A program made the translations under genes and the position numbers. A model generated the notes under the pieces. It was not told the origin of the DNA and searched no databases. It saw nothing but the letters and a program-made list of their open reading frames with translations. A stretch of DNA of 64,000 bases from Symsagittifera roscoffensis (lineage: Eukaryota > Xenacoelomorpha > Acoela > Convolutidae): the NCBI RefSeq assembly GCF_963678635.1, contig NC_087063.1, forward strand, positions 17,114,449 to 17,178,448, written 5' to 3'. Positions 22,229-34,276 of the stretch are shown in pieces (the stretch's first letter is position 1; every line of letters starts with the position of its first letter).

Positions 22229-22826
22229 AGAGGCAGAAAAAAAATACAAAAAAGTGAAATATAAGTTCTGCAAAAATTATGTAAATGGTATTGAAATTAT
22301 TTAAATGTGACGGTTATCATGAAGATGTGATTCGAAAACCAAAAAAAAAGAAGAAATTCCAAATGAACCAGACATGAACTGAGAAATATGTATGAATTTC
22401 TAAAATTGTATCTGATTTATTGGTTGAAGTATTTGAATTTGGCTGAGGAAATAAAGCGGTGAAAGCATTTACTCTAATGATAATTTTCGGGCAATTAAAT
22501 CAATTTCAAATAAATGTGTTTTTTTTATCAGATACTGAACAGTCAAATTTAAATTGAACAATAAGTAGCACAGAATGTAACACAATTTTTTTTCTCAAAT
22601 TGTGTTTTCTGCGTGGATTGATAAAAGGATCTGAAAAAAAAACAACTTAGGCATATTCAACAGTCACAGTACTTAGAGAAACTAGACAACAGTTTTTGAA
22701 GAAAAATGACTAGAAAAATAAATACAATTCATTAATGTTTCTATTTTTTTCGCAGAATTTTTTTGAATTCTTGAAATTTTTAATGGCCAAAATAGCGTTG
22801 AAAACGTATATTAAAAAAGGTATACA

Positions 22827-23588
22827 AGACTGCTCGTATATCAGGGCAAAAGCCCTGAATATTCCTACTGCTCCCTAATCCACATTGATTAGTTCGTGGG
22901 AAAAATATTGAAAATCTATAAATTTTGGACAATAATAATGATCAAGTGAGAACATTTGAGTCGCACAAAATTAATACCACCGATTAGCTAGCCTCAATTC
23001 TAATTTGAACGATTTTTGTTTTGGCATGATTTGTAACGCATAAACAGGTAGCGTTACGCTCTCAGCTTTATGATTAAATTATTCGAAACGCACATAAATT
23101 AGTCCAGTACGTGGCCAAATTGACAAGTTTCAAACTCCCAGAACATTGCAAAATATCGGATGTTAAATTTTTTTTTACATTTGAACTCGGGAAGTCGATA
23201 TCTTCAATAACCTACAAAACTTTGTTTGTTAAAAACTGTTTTTTTTATTGCCAAAGTTTGACTGAATAAAAAATCACACCAAGCATAAATAATCCGTTTT
23301 CTTCGAAAGTGAACAATAAGCATGCTCGCTCGGAATTAGATAGAAAATCAAAAATTTCAAACCGGTTTTTCTTGGCACTGAGAATTTTTTTGGAATTTGC
23401 TTGAATGTCTTTCGAATCACCACTAAAAGCGCATGAATCTGATAATTCACTCGATTCATTCACATAATTATTTGTGGTACCTGATTGTGTGTGGAAAACA
23501 AAAAGAAAAATTTTTAAAAAACAAAAAAAACTAAAACACACACGACACAAAGTTCCTCTTCATGTCCAATTGTGGGAACAAGAAATTG
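22827..23588 (+). repeat. Dispersed repeat, duplicated copy
   Basis: Segmental duplicate of 15799-16560. Small single-base differences only. Confidence 0.5.
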
Positions 23589-24097
23589 CTATTGCTGTGC
23601 AAGTAGCACACAGAAAAAACTTAGAACATACATACTCTGAATTCTATAGAGTGTTGCAAAAAATTGGAACAGACAGAATTAATTAAAAAGAGCAGATGAA
23701 CAATTTTAGCAAAGTTTTGCATGCAAAAGCTAATTTTTCCGGTTAAAAACATGATTCAAAGCCACCTGTAAATTCATATACAGAAGAATAGCAAATTTGG
23801 CTCTCAAATTAAAAAAGAATGGCAATGGTGCAAACACTTCTAGCTTCGAAAGTGGATTTTAATTTCTAGTTTTCCAATCGGAAATTAAATATACCTATTG
23901 ATTCAGTTTTCTCAAATTGATCAAATTTTATCAAAAAAAGTTGGTCATAAATTGTTTCTGAAATTATTTAAGTTTTCAGGTCTTTTTTTTTTGAAATTTA
24001 AATTTTCTTCGCTATTTTCCTCGAACTGCTACTTTTTGCAATTTCAGAATTTTTAATTACTTTGACATTAACGAAAAATGCAATAATCAGTTTTTTT

Positions 24098-24549
24098 CCG
24101 ATGTGACACTGACCAGGTTAAAAATGATGTGACACTGACCAGATTCTCGCATCTGTCAAACAAAGTTTGCTTATTTTGAAAAAGATGAAGTGGGAAATTG
24201 AAGTAAGACCGAGGACACAAAAAATATGTTTTATTTACACTTTTCTCTAGAAAGTCAGAATGTAATTTTCCGATGACAAATTAAACACTGCGTATATTGA
24301 CATTTGTTGAACTCTCTGTAGCTATGTGTTTTTTGAAACACATAAAGATAAAGATCCAGCAGAGAGTTCTAAAATTGTCAATAAACGCAGTACTTACTTT
24401 TTTATAGGATTATCACATTTTGACGTTCTAGAGAACTTTATCTGTCGCCGAATTAATTACATATATTTTGTGGCTTCGATTTTATTTGATTTTAATGCCA
24501 TAACCTGGTTAATGTCACATCATCTTTAAGCTGGTCAGTGTCACATCGG
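24098..24549. mobile_element. Foldback element, reference copy (long inverted repeat)
   Basis: The terminal inverted repeats begin CCGATGTGACACTGACCAG at 24098 and end in its complement at 24549. The first 45 bp of each end match almost fully, including a tandem GATGTGACA motif. The inverted similarity runs right through the middle: CTCTAGAA with its complement, ACTGCGTATATTGACA with its near-complement, GAACTCTCTG with CAGAGAGTTC, and TATGTGTTT with AAACACATA at the centre (about 24333). It also extends outward to about 24015 and 24632. The whole is one imperfect palindrome with no transposase. A 67-codon ORF across it is not credible. Confidence 0.8.
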
Positions 24550-25254
24550 TAAAAAAATGTTTTGCGTTTCGTGGTTAATGAAAAATTTTTCGAATTTTCT
24601 TAAACTGCAAAGAAGGAGCAGTTTATGGAAATCCTTTATATTTTCTTCGAGACAAAATTCAGACTCACTAATTTTTTACTCACGCCAGCTAGCACGCAAA
24701 GTCTTTTTTTTTAAATCGTATTTTTTCTAACTAAACTCGGAAATAAAGTGCATTAGTTGTGGCACTGCTACTATATAGCGATGGTAATTTAATGTCATAG
24801 TGTGTTCTATCGCCGTTTTAAAGGCTGGTATTTTCACTCATTCAAGAAAACTTGGCGCAGATGCTAGACAAATCCGACAGATTGCAAGCGTTTTATTTTT
24901 CGATGCTTGTTTTACTCTTTTTCTTTTTTTAGAGCTACTTTTATCCCTTTTTTTGCTTCTGTTTGCAAATTGCAGCATCGCCTCTGTGTGGAATCAGAGT
25001 CTGTAAATCACACATAGTTGTCTGCAAATCACCCATAATTTTTAAAGATACTACATTGCGTTAATTTTTGAATTTAGAAATCGGTGTTAAACGACTGTTA
25101 TTTCCAAAGACTAGCTCAATTGATTTTTTACCCTTGCAATAAGCAAGTGTATTGCAATCGGTTTCTTTACTTTTGTCTCGTAAATGTTTTTGCTCACAAG
25201 TTGGATGTCTGGACTCATCGCTAGTGGTACCTTGTTTCATTGTATAAACAAATT

Positions 25255-25322
25255 TTTTAGCATTCCCGGCTAAATTAGTCTGAGACGGTAAAAGTCCTGG
25301 GTTCGAATCTGACCAGGATCTG
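25255..25322 (+). repeat. tRNA-like B-box fragment in array unit 1
   Basis: GGTTCGAATC at 25300-25309 matches the Pol III B box exactly and is flanked by TCCTGG and CCAGGA, which pair. No convincing A box or acceptor stem was found. Equivalent sites are 42141-42206 (unit 5) and 55958-56028 (unit 8). Probably a SINE remnant. Confidence 0.4.
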
Positions 25323-26309
25323 TGTTTTTTTTTCAAGCGGGCAGTTTAATGTTTCAAATGAAAATGTTGGTCAATTATTTGTCTGCTTACCTGTTGTCAG
25401 TTGAAGTGTCAAATCTTGGAATCAATTTTTTGCCCGCGAATTTTCAAAATTGTTTTTAGTGTTTGTTTTGTTCTTGCAGTTTGTATTCTCACTTACCTTG
25501 ACTTCGCATTCCTTTCTTTTTGTTGCTTAGCTAGAAAGAAAGTTTTTTATTGACTTAATGACCTATTTTTGGGTCACTTGAAGGAAAATACAGTTTTAAC
25601 TCTTCCCTCCGCACTTTTCAAATTAGCTGCATGCTTACGACTCGGTGTGTTAAAATATCATTTTTTTTCGTTTTGAAGAATTTTTTCGCTTTTTGCAAAA
25701 ATTTTAGTTTTTCTCTGAATCTTCCGCTAAATTTCAAAAAATGCGTCTAAATTGAAAAACTGCTCACTCCCCTGTGTGCCTCCATACTCTCCTAAAGCCT
25801 TTCTTAACTAAACCCCTCTGTCTACAGCCTTCGTAAAAGTCTGTGAGGGAATCTTTGACCCATATTTTTGATCTTTTTTCAATTTGAACCCAATCAAAGA
25901 CTCAGATTGCGAACTCCTTCTGCTTATGGGGCTATGACTTATTTTTTTATGCAAAAAGTTATGATTCTCCTGAATGCAAAATTTTTCATTTGTTTGGAAC
26001 TTTTTTTGGACTTTTTTTGCTAACTCTCCTGACAAACATAATATGATAAATTTAATCGAAACAACAGGATGCTGAAAGATAACGTTTCAAAGTTGTTTAT
26101 GCACAGTTTGCTTTAAAAATCTGATGGCGATCAAAAAAGTCAAAGTTTTGACAATTTTTTTTCGATTTTTTTTCACTTCACGCAAAAACTACCGTGACAG
26201 TTGTTAGGCTGTGTTCAATCAAGAAAACCAAACTTGGGAGTTTTCTCTGCTTAAGTGTACACAACCTGCTTTCTGCAGAAAAAAGTTGTGAATTTTTATT
26301 AGTCTTGTG

Positions 26310-26660
26310 ATCGTTTTTTAGAATTTTTTAGTGTTTTATAGAAAACTTTTTGAACTTTCTTAAAGTTTACACAATCAAATTTCCGATTGATTAATAAATG
26401 ATAGAACCGGTTGCGACATTTGGTCCTGAGTTTTAAAGAATTTTTTAGAGTTTTTTAGAAAATTTTTTGAACTTTCTTAAAGTTTACACAATCAAATTTC
26501 AGATTGAAAAATAAATTATAGAACCGGTTGCGACAATTGGTCCTGAGTTTTTAAGAGCTTTTTAGAGTTTTTTAGAAAACTTTTTGAACTTTGTTAAAGT
26601 TTACACAATCAAATTTCAGATTGAAAATTAAATGATAGAACCGGTTGCGACAATTGGTCC
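26310..26660 (+). repeat. Triple 117-bp tandem repeat, unit 1 only
   Basis: Three copies of a unit containing AAGTTTACACAATCAAATTT and GAACCGGTTGCGACA, with the latter at 26404, 26521 and 26638. Units 5 and 8 have one copy each (about 43700-43815 and 57520-57635). Confidence 0.75.
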
Positions 26661-28149
26661 TGCAGAAGCGGCGACTCCTATATTTTTGGCAGAGAATTAT
26701 TAACTCTTTGGGAAAATTGATTAACTCAAACTTTTTACTCCTGTTTGCACTTAATATAGTAGAGGAAAAAAATAAGGTGTTAGGTAAAGACCAATTTTTG
26801 AATTCATTTTCTTCGTGCAGCATCAGTATAGCCAGTTCATTCAAAATCAAACCTGTACCTCCAGCTTTATCTGGACACCATAATTATTTTTTTTCGAGAA
26901 ATTTTTGGTTCACCGAGTTTTTTTTTCAGTATTAAAAAACTGACTTAAGCTTTTTTACGATTGTGTTGTATCGCAAGTGGTGCGAAGATCCACTTCGCTT
27001 GTGTAATATGAAGATTTGTAACTGTTACAAACCAACCATCGTTTTCTCTAATTTGCGGATAGAGTTAAAGAATTGCAACTGTTCCCTCCCCAGTTCTCAA
27101 ATAATTGACTTATTTCCACTTTTAATCCAGGGTGTAATTACGAAACTTCCTTTGACCGATCAATGGCAGTATAACAAGATTTCGTGTGCATCAGTAGACC
27201 ACATTTATACCGGTCCAAATACCGGTCCCCGGCCGAACAATTTTTCTAAAATTTCTTGTGATGCTTTAAAATGGGACACCCGTTTTTTTTAGTAGAAACA
27301 ATAACCGGTTATTGCGCTAATTTTACGCTTTTTTTATACATCTATGATGAGATACATTTTAAACAAATGTCCATCTTTTGCTTTCCTGGGGGTGGGATGT
27401 GTAAGATTCTAGAGCAAAATTGAAAACTTTTTGCTTCTTTTAAGACATACCCAACTTTTTGGGCTTCGGAAAACCCTGAATGCTGACCAAATGTCTTAAA
27501 ATTGTACCGATAATGACTTAAAGTAATCTTCAAAACAGCAAGCTGTGAGCTTCCTATTTGGTAAATTAGTTGCGGGAAAAGGTGAACAAACTATAAATTT
27601 TCAAACATAGAAGAAATTAGTTCAACGGATGATTGAAACTTTTCACTTCTGACTTTAATGCAAAACTATTGAGTGAACTGAATCAAAAGATTTTGAGTTT
27701 AAATTTCAAGTGTTTTTTGGAGTGAAGAAAGCATGTGAGTAATTTTGTTGTTAAGGTTATTTTTTCGAGTGAAAGCATGTGAGTAACTTTGTTGTTAAGG
27801 TCACTTTTTCGGAAGACTTTGAAGCTGATTTAAGGAACAAATTTCAGCAAACGTCGTCAAACTTTCTAGCGCTTTCTTCATTAAAGGATCGGAATAAAAA
27901 GTTTAATACCTTTTAAAATTCAATTAAATTGGGAAGGTTTATATTGGAAAAAATCGTTCGTATCCACAATTGAGGCTACGACTATTTAACCATTCCCATG
28001 AAATTGTTTTAGCTGTGATATACGATCGTGGGCGATAAACTTGATTAGTTAATTTCAATATATTAAGGTTTTCATTAGCAAAATTTTCTTCAAGCGCTTG
28101 ATTTTATAGTGTAAAAAATAACATAAACGGTTTTCCGCTTTGTTATCAG

Positions 28150-28939
28150 GAAAAACTTCATTGCAGAAGTTCAAAACTTTAACAATGTGCTTCTCAAAAC
28201 AGGCGTCCCTTTCGCAAAAACGCCTCAAATTCCTAAAGTAGTTCTACTTGGAAACGAAAAATCCGGGAAAAGTTCGCTGCTGGAAAAATTGTTTGGAAGC
28301 TCAGTTTACATTAAAGACCAGAAAATTGACCGACCTGTGCATGTCGAGACTTGTCATGTTGATGGTCTTGATTCCTGGTTCGAACTGGAGGATCTAAAGG
28401 GATCCCGATTCCTCACGGGAGAAGATTTGGGCACTGAGTTAATCAGAACTGCAGCGACTCTTGGCTTCACAGAAACAGAGATCCTAGAAAGTCCGATTAA
28501 AGTGAAACTTAACTCATTTGACCTCTGCGGGGATATTACATTCGTTGATTTCCCAGGTGTCAAAAACAGCGATAACTGGAATAGTTTCAGGGAATTTGTG
28601 ATGAGAGAGTTTGACTACTCTTCCGATTGTATTTTAATTGGAGTTGTGCCTGTGACTGATCCGAATAACCAAGCAAGGCTTCTTAAACTTCTTGGTGATT
28701 TGGATTCTCACCGAGTCAGATCATCGTTAATTTTGACCAAACTCGATCTGGTTTCAGTTGACGATATTCAAACCTTTCTGGATTCTTACTTGTCTACTTT
28801 TCCTCAAGTAGTCGGAATTGGAAACATGGACGACGGAATCAACCAAAAAGAAGTTTTATGTGTAGATAAATTAAACAATAAAATTCATGCGGCAATTCCA
28901 AAATTCGCTCCCAGGGCTTATTTTTGTGTTTTCGGATAG
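28150..28939 (+). pseudogene. Dynamin-like G-domain copy 1, truncated, frame open
   Basis: It matches the first part of the complete gene at 59031: P-loop GNEKSGKSS, switch II DFPG and TKLD are all intact. The match stops after AAIPKFAP and runs into 8 foreign residues and a stop (28937). The stalk, PH and GED are missing. The frame is open from a TTATCAG acceptor-like site at 28149. The ATG used in other copies is ACG here. If translated it would be roughly a 260-residue GTP-binding fragment. No promoter was identified. Confidence 0.7.
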
Positions 28940-29462
28940 CCAAGAGACTACTTATCAAAAAATGGAAAATTAGAAGAAACATTTTCAGAAAGAACAACCG
29001 CAGGCCACAGATGACTTAATTCTTTTTAGTAATTTTTTTCTACTAAACCGACATCATTTTCTTCCCGCATCTTGAAAGCAAAATTTATTGCTAAGCAGAT
29101 TTTCCTTACCCACGGAAATTTTCAGTTATTCTTTTTGTGCATTCGAAAACTTGGCATCTGACTGAAAACGACAATTGCTTTGATGCTTCACAACTGAGAA
29201 AGCGAATCGTGTTAAATAAAATTTGGAATATTCATTGAAAAACAATAATTATTTGACTTGAACAGGAAAAAAATGAGCTGAATTTTTTTCAAAAATTTGG
29301 TGAACGAAAGCAGTGAAATTTTTTATTTAGTTTGTGCTGTTTTTTTTTTTTTTTTTTTCGTTTTTTTTTGTTTGGAAAAAGTCTTGATTTTTTTCACGTC
29401 AAATTAGATTGTTATCGGTTTGACTTGTAATTTTTTAGGTTCAATTTAAATTTAATTGCAGC
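28912..29462 (+). repeat. Array junction segment (about 550 bp)
   Basis: Starting at the truncation point after the G domain, this segment (begins CAGGGCTTATTTTTG) follows copies in units 1-7, shortened where unit 3 and unit 7 carry an extra fragment. It is absent from the complete gene, where the exon continues instead. It ends at the next unit start. It includes a T-rich tract (29340-29370). Its origin is not in this window. Confidence 0.75.
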
Positions 29463-29748
29463 GAAGAATAGCAAATTTGGCTCTCAAATTAAAAAAAATG
29501 GCGATGGTGCAAACACTTCTAGTTTTCCAATCGGAAATTAAATATACCTATTGATTCAGTTTTCTCAAATTGATCAAGTTTCATCAAAAAAAGTTGGTCA
29601 TAAATTGTTTCTGAAATTATTTAAGTTTTCAGGTCTTTTTTTTGATATTTAAATTTTCTTCGCTATTTTCCTCGAACTGCTACTTTTTGCAATTTCCCAA
29701 TTTTTAATTACTTTGACATTAACGAAAAATGCAATAATCAGTTTTTTT

Positions 29749-30203
29749 CCGATGTGACACTGACCAGGTTAAAAATGATGTGACACTGACCAGATTTTCG
29801 CATCGGTCAAACATAGTTCGCTTATTTTGAAAAAGATGAAGTGGGAAATTGAAGTAAAACCGAGGACACAAAAAATATGTTTTATTTACACTTTTCTCTA
29901 GAATGTCGAAATGTAATTTTCCGATGACAAATTAAACACTGCGTATATTGATATTTGTTTAACTCTCTTTAGCTATGTGTTTATTAAAACACATAAAGAT
30001 AAAGATCCAGCAGAGATTTCTAAAATTGTCAATAAACGCAGTACTTACTTTTTTATAGGATTATTACATTTTGACGTTCTAGAGAACTTTATCTGTCGCC
30101 GAAATAATTACATATATTTTGTGGCTGCTTCGATTTTATTTGATTTTAATGCCATAACCTGGTTAATGTCACATCATCTTTAAGCTGGTCAGTGTCACAT
30201 CGG
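29749..30203. mobile_element. Foldback element, unit 2
   Basis: Full-length copy with both terminal repeats, carried as part of the unit rather than inserted independently. Confidence 0.75.
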
Positions 30204-32195
30204 TAAAAAAAATGTTTTGCGTTTCGTGGTTAATGAAAAAGTTTTCGATTTTTCTGAAACTGCAAAGAAGGAGCAGTTTATGGAAATCCTTTATATTTTC
30301 TTCGAGACAAAATTCAGACTCACTAATTTTTTACTCACGCCAGCTAGCACGCAAAGTGTTTTTTTTTAAATCGTATTTTTTTCAATCAAACTCGGAAATA
30401 AAGTGCATTAGTTGTGGCACTGCTACTATATAGCGATGGTAATTCAATGTCATAGTGTGTTCTATCGCCGTTTTAAAGGCTGGTGTTTTCACTTATTCAA
30501 GAAAACTTGGCGCAGATGCAAGACAAATCCGACAGATTGCAAGCGTTTTGTTTTTCGATGCTTGTTTTACTCTTTTTCTTTTTTTAGAGCTACTTTTATC
30601 CCTTTTTTTGCTTGTTTGCAAATTGCAGCATCGCCTCTGTGTGGAATCAGAGTCTGTAAATCACACATAGTTGTCTGCAAATCACCCATAAATTTTAAAG
30701 ATACTGCATTGCGTTAATTTTTGATCGCAGCAACTCACTTCTGTTTTCACATTGCAGCATCGCAGCAACATTGCAGCAACTCTTTGGGAAAATTGATTAA
30801 CTCAAACTTTTTACTCCTCTTTGCACTTAATATAGTAGAGGAAGTGTTAGGTGAAGACCAATTTTTGAATTCATTTTCTTCGTGCAGCATCAGTATAGCC
30901 AGTTCATTCAAAATCAAACCTGTACCTCCAGCTTTATCTGGACACCATAATTATTTTTTTTCGAGAAATTTTTGGTTCACCGAGTTTTTTTTTCAGTATT
31001 AAAAAACTGACTTAAGCTTTTTTACGATTGTGTTGTATCGCAAGTGGTGCGAAGATCCACTTCGCTTGTGTAATATGAAGATTTATAACTGTTACAAACC
31101 AACCATCGTTTTCTCGAATTTGCGGATAGAGTTAAAGAATTGCAACTGTTCCCTCCCCAGTTCTCAAATAATTGACTTATTTCCACTTTTAATCCAGGGT
31201 GTAATTACGAAACTTCCTTTGACCGATCAATGGCAGTATAACAAGATTTCGTGTGCATCAGTAGACCACATTTATACCGGTCCAAATACCGGTCCCCGGC
31301 CGAACAATTTTTCTAAAATTTCTTGTGATGCTTTAAAATGGGACACCCGTTTTTTTTAGTAGAAACAATAACCGGTTATTGCGCTAATTTTACGCTTTTT
31401 TTATACATCTATGATGAGATACATTTTAAACAAATGTCCATCTTTTGCTTTCCTGGGGGTGGGATGTGTAAGATTCTAGAGCAAAATTGAAAATTTTTTA
31501 CTTCTTTTAAGACATACCCAATTTTTTGGGCTTCGGAAAACCCTGAATGCTGACCAAATGTCTTAAAAGTGTACCGATAATGACTTAAAGTAATCTTCAT
31601 AACAGCAAGCTGTGAGCTTCCTATTTGGTAAATTAGTTGCGGGAAAAGGTGAACAAACTATAAAATTTCAAACATAGAAGAAATTAGTTCAACGGATGAT
31701 TGAAACTTTTCACTTCTGACTTTAATGCAAAACTATTGAGTGAACTGAATCAAAAGATTTTGAGTTTAAATTTCAAGTGTTTTTTGGAGTGAAGAAAGCA
31801 TGTGAGTAATTTTGTTGTTAAGGTTATTTTTTCGAGTGAAAGCATGTGAGTAACTTTGTTGTTAAGGTCACTTTTTCGGAAGACTTTGAAGCTGATTTAA
31901 GGAACAAATTTGAGCAAACGTCGTCAAACTTTCTAGCGCTTTCTTCATTAAAGGATCGGCATAAAAAATTTATATACCTTTTAATATTCAATTAAATTGG
32001 GAAGGTTTATATTGGAAAAAGTCGTTCGTATCCACAATTGAGGCTACGACTATTTAACCATTTCCATGAAATTGTTTTAGCTATGAGATACGTTCATTCG
32101 CGATAAACTTGGTTAGTTAATTTCAATATATTAAGGTTTTCATCAGCAAAAGTTTCTTCAGGCGCTTGATTTTATAGTGTAAAAAATTAACATAA

Positions 32196-33013
32196 ATGAT
32201 TTTCCGCTTTGTTATAAGGAAAAACTTCCTTGCAGAAATTAAAGTTTTTAACTATGTGCTTCTCAAAACAGGCGTCCCTTTCGCAAAAACGCCTCAAATT
32301 CCTACATTAGTTCTACTTGGAAACGAAAAATCCGGGAAAAGTTCGCTGCTGGAAAAATTATTTGGAAGCTCAGTTTATATTAAAGACCAGAAAATTGATC
32401 GACCTGTGCATGTCGAGACTTGTCATGTTGATGGTATGGTCTTGATTCCTGGTTCGAACTGGAGGATCTAAAGGGATCCCGATTCCTCACGGGAGAAGAT
32501 TTGGGAACGGAGTTAATCAGAACTGCAGCGACTCTTGATTTCACAGAAACAGAGATCCTAGAAAGTCCGATTAAAATGAAACTTAACTCATTTGACCTCT
32601 GCGGGGATGTTACATTCGTTGGTTTCCCAGGTGTTAAAAACAGCGATAACTGGAGTAATTTCAGGGATTTTGTGATGAGAGAGTTTGACTACTCTTCCGA
32701 TTGTATTTTAATTGGAGTTGTGTCTGTGACCGATCCGAATAACCAAGCCAGGGTTCTTAAACTTCTTGGTGATTTGGATTCTCACCGAGTCAGATGTTCG
32801 TTAATTTTGACCAAACTCGATCTGGTTTCAGTTGACGATATTCAAACCTTTCTGGATTCTTACTTGTCTACTTTTCCTCAAGTAGTCGGAATTGGAAACA
32901 TGGACGACGGAATCAACCAAAAAGAAGTTTTATGTGTAGATAAATTAAACAATAAAATTCATGCGGCAATTCCAAAATTCGCTCTCAGGGCTTATTTTTG
33001 TGTTTTCGGATAG
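32196..33013 (+). pseudogene. Dynamin-like G-domain copy 2, frameshifted
   Basis: It starts with ATG (MIFRFVIRKNFLAE), and the P-loop is intact. A 5-bp insertion (GGTAT, near 32434) after CHVDG shifts the frame and ends the protein at 32471. The remaining G-domain sequence with FPG and TKLD continues in another frame to 33013. The same insertion is present in unit 6. Confidence 0.85.
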
Positions 33014-33824
33014 CCAAGAGACTACTTACCACAAAATGGAAAATTAGAAGAAACATTTTCAGAAAGAACAACCGCAGGCCACAGATGACTTAATTCTTTT
33101 TAGTAATTTTTTTCTACTAAACCGACATCACTTTCTTCCCGCATCTTGAAAGCAAAATTTATTGCTAAGCAGATTTTCCTTACCCACGGAAATTTTCAGT
33201 TATTCTTTTTGTGCATTCGAAAACTTGGCATCTGACTGAAAATGACAATTGCTTTGATGCTTCACAACTGAGAAAGCGAATCGTGTTAAATAAAATTTGG
33301 AATATTCATTGAAAAACAATAATTATTTGACTTGAACAGGAAAAAAATGAGCTGAATTTTTTTCAAAAATTTGGTCAACGAAAGCAGTGAAATTTTTTAT
33401 TTAGTTTGTGCTGTTTTTTTGTTTTTTTTTTTCGTTTTTTTTTGTTCGGAAAAAGTCTTGATTTTTTTCACGTCAAATTAGATTGTTATCGGTTTGACTT
33501 GTAATTTTTTAGCTTCAATTTAAATTTAATTGCAGCGAAGAATAGCAAATTTGGCTCTCAAATTAAAAAAAATGGCAATGGTGCAAACACTTCTAGTTTT
33601 CCAATCGGAAATTAAATATACCTATTGATTCAGTTTTCTCAAATTGATCAAGTTTTATCAAAAAAAATTGGTCATAAATTGTTTCTGAAATTATTTAAGT
33701 TTTCAGGTCTTTTTTTTTTGAAATTTAAATTTTCTTCGCTATTTTCCTCGAACTGCTACTTTTTGCAATTTCAGAATTTTTAATTACTTTGACATTAACG
33801 AAAAATGCAATAATCAGTTTTTTT

Positions 33825-34276
33825 CCGACGTGACACTGACCAGGTTAAAAATGATATGACACTGACCAGATTTTCGCATCGGTCAAACATAGTTCGCTTA
33901 TTTTGAAAAAGATGAAGTGGGAAATTGAAGTAAAACCGAGGACACAAAAAATATGTTTTATTTACACTTTTCTCTAGAATGTCGAAACGTAATTTTCCGA
34001 TGACAAATTAAACACTGCGTATATTGACATTTGTTTAACTCTCTGTAGCTATGTGTTTATTAAAACACATAAAGATAAAGATCTAGCAGAGATTTCTAAA
34101 ATTGTCAATAAACGCAGTACTTACTTTTTTATAGGATTATTATATTTTGACGTTCTAGAGAACTTTATCTGTCGCCGAAATAATTACATATATTTTGTGG
34201 CTTCGATTTTATTTGATTTTAATGCCATAACCTGGTTAATGTCACATCATCTTTTAGCTGGTCAGTGTCACATCGG
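33825..34276. mobile_element. Foldback element, unit 3
   Basis: Complete copy. The left terminal repeat has CCGACG for CCGATG, shared with units 4 and 7. Confidence 0.75.

Larger units (their letters stand above)
17449..24504 (+). repeat. Segmental tandem duplication, copy 2 (7,056 bp)
   Basis: This is a direct repeat of 10346-17448. The junction shares CTG (17449-17451) between the foldback end on the left and exon D on the right, 3 bp of microhomology. Copy 2 lacks one 76-bp unit near 21715 and has an extra 26 bp at 23844-23869. Otherwise differences are few. At its right end the foldback element is whole, so this end is the original flank of the dynamin array. Confidence 0.9.
23783..29462 (+). 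repeat. Dynamin array unit 1 (5,680 bp)
   Basis: Units are counted from the shared motif GAAGAATAGCAAATTTGGC. Unit 1 follows the mucin flank (TATACA before the motif); later units follow the junction segment (ATTGCAGC before it). It holds a foldback element (24098-24549), a B-box fragment, a triple 117-bp repeat, the 94-codon ORF (ATG at 27008), a truncated dynamin G domain (28150-28939) and the junction segment (28912-29462). It is closest to units 5 and 8 but lacks their roughly 500-bp segment seen at 42765-43264. Confidence 0.85.
29463..33536 (+). repeat. Dynamin array unit 2 (4,074 bp)
   Basis: Relative to unit 1 it lacks the segment equivalent to about 25060-26690, including the B-box fragment and 117-bp repeats. 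It contains a foldback element (29749-30203), the 94-codon ORF (ATG 31075), a frameshifted G domain (32196-33013) and the junction segment. It pairs with unit 6 at a constant offset of about 17,060 bp. Confidence 0.85.

Noticed and set aside
24326-24529. 67-codon ORF in every foldback element
   Set aside because: It crosses the centre of the palindrome, is Phe/Ile/Lys-biased as expected of AT-rich DNA, and lacks any recognisable domain.
25255-25322. A functional tRNA gene
   Set aside because: Perfect B box but no acceptor stem, no clear A box and wrong spacing.
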